In this document: piece by piece, positions 57,001-64,000 of the stretch
Layout: each line of letters starts with the position of its first letter
Position numbering within the stretch: the first letter of the stretch is position 1
From: Trametopsis cervina
Taxonomy: Eukaryota > Basidiomycota > Agaricomycetes > Polyporales > Irpicaceae
Length of the DNA: 64,000 bases
Assembly (NCBI GenBank): GCA_022385755.1
Contig: MU278370.1
Coordinates: 257,247-321,246 of the forward strand
Direction of reading: 5' to 3'
The notes under the pieces: generated by a model
Databases searched by the model: none
Told to the model about the DNA's origin: nothing
The model's input: only the letters and a program-made list of their open reading frames with translations
Position numbers and translations under genes: made by a program

Positions 57001-57244
57001 AAGATTCCCCGCCCTTCCCAATCCACATCATCGCATGTACAAGGTATCGCGCTGTTATACGCAGAATGGCTTTCGGGTTGCGGACATCATCCCGGTACAG
57101 AAGATCAAATGCGGTGTTCAGCTATTCCCGCAGTTTGGTCCTGGCACCACTCCGCGCGAATGGTCATCAGCGAAGGTACTCGAGCAGTGCAATAACTTCT
57201 ATGTGAACCCTTTTAGAGATGATTATATATATTCATTACTGTAG
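54077..57244 (+). CDS. Plavaka DDE transposase
   Basis: It starts with MAKNRQPQADD and a CEGCQRRFRTRFYNAH finger-like motif. An acidic region follows (about 54.36-54.55 kb). Conserved blocks then occur in order: KLDWELARWAKLRGVG, LGLTYKNSRELN, FKLFG-like SLFGDPDF, LPERHYADADRTVRLYHDMH, and TGKWWWDTQ. The long exon from about 55.19 kb has VILSSDKTQLT (first catalytic Asp), TPDILHQLYQGL (second Asp) and NTENTERLHID (candidate Glu), and ends with a C-terminal domain (YVEWFTRFPALP...) at the stop at 57244. Introns near 54.2, 54.8, 55.13 and 56.8 kb are needed; the first splice pair is ambiguous. It cuts and pastes the element. No stop or frameshift was found outside the introns. Confidence 0.88.
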
Positions 57245-57387
57245 ACAACAGTATGTGTTCTCAATACTACGTGTGCTACTGACGTGCGAACTATTTGCGG
57301 CAGGCTTGCAAGGTGCAAATTCTGTGCTGCGTTTGTGCTCGATTAGCGACGTTTGGGGCTGTGAGCGCAGATTTGCCATCAATATGC

Positions 57388-57407
57388 GCACCCCGGTTTT
57401 CCTGATG
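57388..57407 (-). repeat. Right terminal inverted repeat of Plavaka
   Basis: Ends CCCCGGTTTTCCTGATG, the complement of the left end with small differences. It is followed by CA and then sequence matching the conserved tail. Confidence 0.8.
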
Positions 57408-57800
57408 CATGGTCGCTGAATGTGCGAAGAGCAAGGGTTATCTGGAAATACGTCTGCAAAAGCGGAATCTCCCCCGCGTAGATGTGAACGATGATCGACG
57501 TCCTCTAAGAACGAGGCAGAATAGCTGGACATGACTGTCAGGAAATTCTGATGGTGAAATTTGACGTGCGGAAGTTATCTGTTTCAATGCCAAAAGTGTT
57601 TGTTGTATTATGACTGCCGCCGCACAGAAGTGCTTCCCGATCTGATACTGGTTCATCAGAGGCAGAAATACGTGACCTGTGCTTCGCGGGAGGCTGTAAC
57701 ACACCGGACTTCTGCCGCGCACAAAAGCGCACGAAAGGCCACCTGAATGACGGCCGCGTTGACGCCTCAGTCATGCGGCGTAAATGAACGAAGGTTTCAT
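57408..57800 (+). repeat. Conserved tail of block C, last part
   Basis: After the transposon the tail resumes, matching 24.09-24.48 kb (GGAAATACGTCTGCAAAAG, then GGCGGTCGGGTTGACA-like sequence) and 5.57-5.94 kb on the minus strand. Confidence 0.85.
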
Positions 57801-57962
57801 CATAAGGCAGCTATCCAAGCGCATCTGGTTGTTTAGTAGCACACCGGTGGCTACTCGTTCCCGCGATCAATAGGATTTACACGTAATGAGCCTCCGGTGC
57901 ATATACACGTATACACGCTTCTCTAGCATTGCCCCGAACACTCCGACCGGTCGTCCACCACC

Positions 57963-59978
57963 TCAGACTCGACATGAATCACCATCTGGAGCACTGTAAG
58001 TTAACTGAGGGAAACTGAACGGATCCGTATCACTCACGTTCTTCCCACCGTTAGGGCTCGAGGACCGATCTCCAGGGATCTGTGCCGAAGCTGGATGCAA
58101 CCCCGTTATACGGGCGTCGAGACGTGGTAGTTGGATAGACAGCGGGACATCCTGTATGAGCCTGGCCCTCAGTGATTCCCGGGAGTTGAGCCAAGCCATT
58201 AGCGAGTTCATCATCACTGCGGGGTGTTGGTTATGACCTCACAGAGTGTAATGCGAGGATTACTTACTCTTGGGGGATATCGCAGTTAAGGTTATCCACC
58301 AGAAGGTTTTTGGGACCGTGACAAACTGGCGGGTGAATTTGTGAGATGAATTTATGATCTGACGGCATTGAAACTCACTGTGACCAGAGCTGCAATGGCT
58401 ACGGAACTTTGAACGCCAAAGTGAGACTATCAGTACGGTGTTTTATGCCAGGAGTACTGCGGAGGACGCTACCTCGTTAGAATACAAGTGTTGATGCTGA
58501 ATACAAGCAGTCTGTTGATGATAGCGTTGGTTCTAGATGTTGAAACACGCATTATTAGTACCTGAAGCCCAGACGAGCATGGCTACGAAACACGGACGCC
58601 CACCTCTGCACTGGAGTCGAAGCCCGACGTTTGAAGAGGATGGTACTGAGTGACAGCATTACGGCGAAATCAGCGACAACCTTGAGGCCGTACCCCACTT
58701 CCCACACCCACTAGTTGTCATCAGCACATGTACAGAGAACATCACGCGCGGGATCGAGTACTGACTGTGGACGTGTTCTCAAAGTTCGCGAACTTGTCGT
58801 TAACCAATCTGGGCGATTGTCAGACTTGCGAGTGAAATTAATCGCTCAGAATGGCTTACGCGCGGATGCAGGCCACTGCATTCGATAGAACACATCAGCG
58901 ATCGGAATTTGGGCGGTTGAACACGTACATACCTAAGAACGCGACTGTGGATTGCTATACATGAGAACAAGGGCGGACAGATCAAGTCAAGTACTTACGG
59001 AATGACAAGCCAGCTGGAACCATCTAGTGAAACGTCGTCTGGTGAGCGTTTCTGGCCATGTCTTTCGATGGTAGCTTACAATCAACACAAGCGGCCACAC
59101 GTTGCGCCCAACTGAAGAAACGAAGAATCGGTCAGCTGCAGCTACATTTACTACAGCCAAATGAACGACGTACATTTCCAAATGCGCAAAGAGAATAATC
59201 TATCGAAGGAGGTCAGACTTTGTACACGCAGTTCGGAGATAGGTTTACGTGGTGATAATGATGTCTCCAATAATCTTCACGTCGAATAAATGAGCATCAC
59301 AATTATCAGGAGGTAATAGGACTTACTCCGACCAGGAGATGGAGCTGGGTTAAGGCACTGTGATATAAGACACGAAGACGTTCCATATTTCAGTAGGGAA
59401 CATACCGGGGCACTCCTACGACCAATCAGTGACGTCACAAGCCGTTGCGGGGAAGGCTGCTTACCACACGATTCGAGACAGAATTTCAGGATTGAAGGCC
59501 CACGTAACGGTGTAATGATACACAAGGTGTGCCAGCAATATAGTCTCTAGAGTATCGAGCACCCTGGGAGAGACCCGTCTTTTAACCTGCGGCTGTAGAG
59601 AGCATGATTACCCACCAAAGAACGAGTATCTAACGAGCACGATGTGAGTAAGTATAACGGTAGAGACTGGAGTAATCACATACCGCATAGCTAAATATTT
59701 TCCCATCGTTCTGATTCCGGTTCTCGTTGAAGTAAATGTAGCACTGAACGGAAGTGATACCGTAGAGACTACGGGATGCCAAGGTTACACAAGACAGCCG
59801 TCGTATTGTGAGGTAAATGAACGTACATATTGGTGACGATAGCACCTACAGCAATACCACAATTAGTCACGGGTGGGGTGCATACGTCAGAGTGAGCCTT
59901 ACCGACAACAAGGGCGCCCACCGTTTCATCGACATTCAACGAGGCTAGAACTTGCTCCAGTGGGACGGAGGAAGACAT
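57963..59978 (-). CDS. DUF6534 domain multi-pass membrane protein, second copy
   Basis: The paralogue of the gene at 25.4-27.4 kb, in the same position relative to the zinc-finger block tail. The ATG at 59978 gives MSSSVPLEQVLASLNVDETV, spliced to GALVVG, GAIVTN, then LYGITSVQCYIYFNENRNQ. Later exons include VLDTLETILLAHLVYHYTV (about 59.5 kb), VGRNVWPLVLI (about 59.1 kb) and the final MMMNSLMAWLNSRESLRARL tail, stop at 57963. The family is a seven-helix protein of unknown function in basidiomycete membranes. Some middle exons were not resolved, so it may be intact or mildly damaged. Confidence 0.68.
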
Positions 59979-61813
59979 GAGGAATGAGTACGTACCGTTA
60001 GGCGTAAGGCAGCTCATATACCGCTGTCTGCATACACCACTGATGATGACCGACGCCGTTTAGCCGGAGCTGCGGGCACAGACGAAGGCATCTGATATCA
60101 GCGAGGGTGTTGGTGTGGAAATGTATAGTACGGAGCGCCGCTACGGACATAGCGACATGAACGAAAGATTGTGCGGCGTTCTATCGATGCATCTTTCGGT
60201 TGATCTGGCATAAGCTAGGATATCTAGGTGAATATACTCTCCCAGGCGAACTTGCTTGCGTCATACTCACCGGAAGCCGAATGTGTCGTACTGCAATGCA
60301 CACTAACATTATCCATATAAAAACGCCAGGTTCAGCAGTGCAGCCTCTCGAGACATGCAAGCAATGACCAAAGATATGTCCCTAACCAAATCATCAGTGT
60401 CGTCAAGTAGATGGTGATGCATAACGCACCAATGCAGAGCTACGGTTATTGCGTCGAATGATTGTTAACAGGATATTGTAGCTCCTTGAGAGTGTGCCCC
60501 TGATGCCGCGGTGTACCACGGCTGAGCACGGGTGGCAGGGGATCTCACGGCAAAGAGACGATGACATTACATACGAATAAGGCCGCGCTAACTTCACTCT
60601 CACACAGCTGACAAGTTTGTGTGACCTCCGATGTTCCGAGCACCGTGTAGAGGTATCTCGACTCCTGCAGAAACTATATCCTAGGCCGCCCATCCGCTGC
60701 AGAGCATGCAAGACTTTGGAGCCACACTAGTCGGCGTGGGCTGGGGATAGGGCTCTTGTATTGTGTCAGTGCGTAGGTGTCGATTGCGACTGCGAGACAC
60801 ACACAGTGACCGGCGGGGTATCCATACTATATCAAAACCTGTGGACGACAACATCGACGGCAAACCCGGGTAGGTGAGTCTCAAGGCAATGTTCATGCCA
60901 ATATCAGAGCCGCATCTCACCTTTTCAATGGATGGCGCAGTGGTGGTTTGGTGGCCGACATGAACGATCTGGAGAAAGCAATGAAATCACACGTTCAACC
61001 TTCTTTAGCAGATGCTTATGTAATCTGCCCGCGCTTCCGGGTTGGTACGGTTCACACACTCCGAACATCTCGAGTACAAGTTGACGGATTCCACAGACCT
61101 CTATGGCAATGGGCTACCTTCTGCTCGTGTTGTGATCCATACTTATTGCACGTGTTCGCGTTCTTTTCTGTTTTCTCTGAACGCTAGTACAGCCCCTGCA
61201 CAGCACGCAGGTATTCGCGGGCGCAATGTGGATATGAAGGGCTGCGCTGCCAGATATCTACGTTCGAGAAGTTCAGTGAAACGACTTCGGTTGGAATGAC
61301 TTCGGTGGGAATAAATTCGGTGGGAATGGCTGTATATCCTCAGCAGTCACTGGACTTTCATCCAGCTGTGACGTGATGCTTGCGATACATGGCCGCGAAC
61401 CTATGCGTTCATGCCTGCTAATGAGTCGTTGTCAAAGGCAGACAGGTACAAATATACTGCTAGTAGCACGTCGAAGCGAGAAATAATCTAGCCCAGATGA
61501 TCGACATTCTGATTGAGTGTCCGTCGCAGGGCTTCGCGGTCGATGCACTGACGTACTAAAATAAAATCCTTCTGAGAGAAAAGCCTTCGTTCGGTGTGCC
61601 ACGCAGAAGAACTCGTCGCGTTCTCGATAGTCTAATGAAGGCGACGCCGCATGTACCAGTAGGTGATATCAGGCCTGAATGAACAAGTTATTTCAGACGC
61701 AGTATCATGTCATGAGGACAAGCGAGGGGGGATACCCCAATAAAAACACGACAAGGAGTACTAATACAGGTAATATACATCAATAATACCTCGCCACACG
61801 AACCTCAGAGCCA
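59979..61813. other. Intergenic, fragments shared with other blocks
   Basis: No gene was recognised. Sequence at 60.58-60.70 kb resembles 25.01-25.13 kb beside the other DUF6534 gene. Sequence at 61.4-61.6 kb resembles the flank of the left two-finger gene (about 5.2-5.35 kb, inverted). Both belong to the duplicated blocks. Confidence 0.5.
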
Positions 61814-62981
61814 TTAAAGGCCGGCACCAAGCATATGCCAGCCCCACTGTTGCGGGGCTTCCTTGCTGAAGTCGCATCCCGTCGAGTTGTCGCCCCCGGA
61901 GGATCGAGGTCGGGCATGGCGGGCTACAGACCCCGGATGGTGTCGCTCGAACATCGGGCCTACAAGTTCCTCGTCATCCTCAGGCGATGGCGTGGGTGGC
62001 GTCCGTGGTAATGAGGAACCCGACGGCGTGGATCCGGACGGGGTGTTGCTGGAGTTGGCGAAGGTAGACGGACCTGCGCGGGGCTGCACAGGTTGGCCCG
62101 TCGCTGGCGAGCTGTGGCTGGTGGGGCGCGGCGAGAGGAGTGCCGGCGATGGGGTTTCCCGTGGAGGGGTAGGTGTGCGGCGTGCCCGTCGCGCCCGTCG
62201 CCTCCGTCGCGGCTGTCGCGGCGGGGGTGGACTGGATAATGGGTTCTTCTTACTACATGAAAGAAGTGAGTCAGGTCGCAAGGGAACAGAAATGAGTAAG
62301 ACTTACTGATACAGGAAATGTATGTCCATGTTCTTGGGCTGGCTGTCTGTATGTTCACACCGCGGAAACTTGCATTTGAAAGGTTTACTTATGATTATGA
62401 GTCAGTTTGATGTAAAGAACAGTGGGTAAATATGACTTACTGGCCCTTGCATAAGTGTGACTTGAGATGGCGGGTATCCGCCATTTCATGGTACCCCTTT
62501 CGCCGACAGACTGCGCAGGGACGGACTGAAAGCTGGATTAACAATGGGTTAGATATCCGATGCCAACAGAAGATCACGAAGGTGCATATAATAAACGTAC
62601 CATGCGCGAGGCCCTTCCTATGAGTGCGGCGCGGACTTCGGCGCACACACGGTACTCTGGGGTATTGGGCCCTACGGAGCATTGAAGCTCTTCGATGGCA
62701 TGCTCTTGCCTACTTTCCCTCCACAGCCGTTCAAGGTCGACCTCGTCGTGATTAACACCGGTGCCGCTGGGCGCCGCTACCTCTTCGACTTCGGTCGGTG
62801 TCGATGTCGCAGCTGCCGCCGCGAGCCTCAAGCTCCTCCTCGGTCCGCGAGCGGACATCGGCGGCGCGGTGCTGGGGCCCGGGGATGGCGATGGGGTGCG
62901 ATGCTGTTCGACGTGACCATGGACGATGTTCGCAAGCGACATCTTGTTGGTGCGGGTGGGGTTGGAGCGGGAGGGGGGCAT
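61814..62981 (-). CDS. Two-finger modular C2H2-type zinc-finger protein, second copy
   Basis: Four exons (62981-62601, 62532-62441, 62387-62307, 62252-61814) give an intact 330-residue frame. The N-terminus is Ser/Pro/Arg-rich, followed by a C-x11-C module (CSVGPNTPEYRVC). Finger 1 is CAVC...RHLKSHLC, finger 2 CKFPRCEH...HFLYH in an exon of exactly 81 nt. The final His codons are split (CA|T) by phase-2 introns. The last exon starts with a strongly basic run (RRRRRARRARR) that could be a nuclear localisation signal, then a Ser/Pro tail. It is the inverted paralogue of the gene at 3.8-5.0 kb. A nucleic-acid-binding role is inferred. Confidence 0.86.
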
Positions 62982-63299
62982 CTTGTACGATACGGAATCG
63001 GGTGGGAAGGTGGATGCTGAGAGCTGTGGCGAGGTGGCTTAGGGATGGAGGTAAGTGATCTGGAGTAGCTTAGACTGGACGTCGCAAGGCTGTTGGGCGA
63101 GCGGAGGCTTGGGAGTACTTTACACGAAGTCGAGGACAGGAGGATCGCGGCAGAAGCTTAGGGATAGAGAAATACTGTGCGAGGAGGGTGTCCTTTAAGT
63201 AGAGGAGAGTATTCAGAAATGTAGGCTGGCCGAAACCATGTCGCCTTTGTCCCAATTATTAGACGGCCGGTTGATCTGGGCCACATATCTCATTCTGCA

Positions 63300-63800
63300 T
63301 TATTCCCGCATTCAAAGCCCACAATCGAGTTCCAGGACAGGTTTTTGCGCCTCATGGAACCCATTCGTCCAATGAGCGCCATGGCGCCGCGACGTCTGCG
63401 GCTTCATCCGCGACCGTGACCTGCAAGAATTACATCCAAGCAATCAGCATTCACCACATGTGCGAAACGAGGACACAGAAATGTCAGGGATGGACCCTGA
63501 TTCACCGCCTTCACAAAGCTTCTAGTTTTCTTCTGTATAGCCAGCGAGGTGCCCAACCATCATTGACCTGCGAATCCGGACTCGCGCGCCGCGGGAGTCA
63601 TGGGTGGCTAGTCCTGTAACTTCAACAATGAAGCCGAATAGTCCTTGTTCCCACTACGAGATCTCGACCTCTTGCAGTCAACGCCGACACTAGTCTTCGA
63701 GAAGCAACAACCGCCACATGTCCAAGTCTTGCGACACACGAAACTGGAGCATACGCAACACTAAAGAGTACTGTCGGTCAACCTCAGGTAAGCCCGTCGC
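63300..63800 (+). CDS. Partial conserved frame divergent from the second two-finger gene
   Basis: The counterpart of 3006-3480. It shares a peptide core (SSATVTCKNY, HMCETRTQKCQG, HRLHKASS) and a downstream segment RPLAVNADTSLREATT that ends at a GTAAGC donor near 63.79 kb. The two parts lie in different frames, as in the left copy. Conservation of the same amino acids in both copies hints at a real small gene; the family is unknown. Confidence 0.35.
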
Positions 63801-64000
63801 TCCACTGACAGAACATCGGACTCACAAAGGGATCCTTGGGCGCACAGCCTTCCCTCGTGCGTCGATTCATCTCAATGGCATGTGCCTGCTGGCCCAAAGG
63901 CGATTTCGCGGGTCACGCATGCGCGGCCATGCTGCCAGCTATTCCGCGCCTCATCGGACATGATCCACGGCCATTTGTGTCGTGTATATGGAGCGTGGCC

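Larger units (their letters stand above)
51766..57407. mobile_element. Plavaka-type (CMC/KDZ group) DNA transposon
   Basis: A 5642-bp element with imperfect inverted termini (CATCAGGGAAAACGGG on the left; CATCAGGAAAACCGGG, read inward from the right). CA flanks both ends. The empty site in the paralogous block at 24.085 kb reads GTAGC-CA-TGG, supporting a 2-bp target duplication. GTGC/GCAC-rich subterminal repeats occur on the left (51.84-52.0 kb). Inside are two divergent, apparently intact genes, a DUF6532 protein (-) and a DDE transposase (+), about 200 bp apart. Plavaka elements belong to the Kyakuja-Dileera-Zisupton-related group described from fungi. It is probably young and possibly autonomous. 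Confidence 0.88.
42400..64000 (+). repeat. Right half of the large inverted segmental duplication
   Basis: The order is C2H2-like gene, companion region, three-finger pseudogene, tail, DUF6534 gene, two-finger gene and divergent frame. This mirrors 11.6 down to 2.8 kb, apart from the DUF6534 gene. The half is longer because of the AT-rich insertion, the Plavaka element and the DUF6534 gene. Similarity continues to the right edge of the window, so the duplication probably extends beyond it. Confidence 0.8.

Noticed and set aside
51766..57407. Possible TET/JBP gene, which some related fungal transposons carry
   Set aside because: The element holds only the transposase and the DUF6532 gene; no dioxygenase motif was seen.

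Overview
This window comes from a filamentous basidiomycete, most likely an Agaricomycete. Genes are split by many 47-60 nt GT-AG introns. Families characteristic of Agaricomycetes are present (DUF6534, DUF6535, DUF6532), and there is a Plavaka-type DNA transposon. No bacterial, organellar or viral gene was recognised.

Layout. The middle holds ordinary single-copy-looking genes: a glycerol-3-phosphate acyltransferase (12.8-14.9 kb, +), a 13-exon F-box/WD40 protein (15.2-19.1 kb, +), a DUF6534 membrane protein (25.4-27.4 kb, -), a DUF6535 membrane protein (29.0-32.3 kb, +) and an ABCC/YOR1-like multidrug transporter (32.8-39.1 kb, -). On both sides lie two halves of a decayed inverted segmental duplication. 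The left half (about 11.6 down to 2.8 kb) contains a zinc-finger pseudogene, a three-finger gene and a two-finger gene. The right half (about 42.4 to 64 kb) holds the same genes in the same order and opposite orientation. Two insertions have stretched the right half: an AT-rich 2.7 kb segment with 21-bp minisatellites, and a 5.6 kb Plavaka element. A third, direct copy of the three-finger block lies at 19.3-24.5 kb.

The most striking content is a family of modular zinc-finger genes: two-finger genes at 3.8 and 63.0 kb, three-finger genes at 7.8 and 22.2 kb, and a rearranged pseudogene at 47.2 kb. I spliced the four intact members by hand. Each has an N-terminal C-x11-C module and one exon per finger. 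The second-finger exon is exactly 81 nt in all four genes. Phase-2 introns cut through the last His codon (CA|Y) of the first and second fingers. The fifth copy is a chimera of two family lineages and carries a perfect 66-bp palindrome not present in its paralogue.

The Plavaka element carries two apparently intact divergent genes (DDE transposase and a DUF6532 protein). It has imperfect inverted termini starting CATCAGG. Its empty site can be read from the paralogous block at 24.08 kb, giving a CA target duplication. All gene models are hand-spliced from one sequence without transcripts or database searches.
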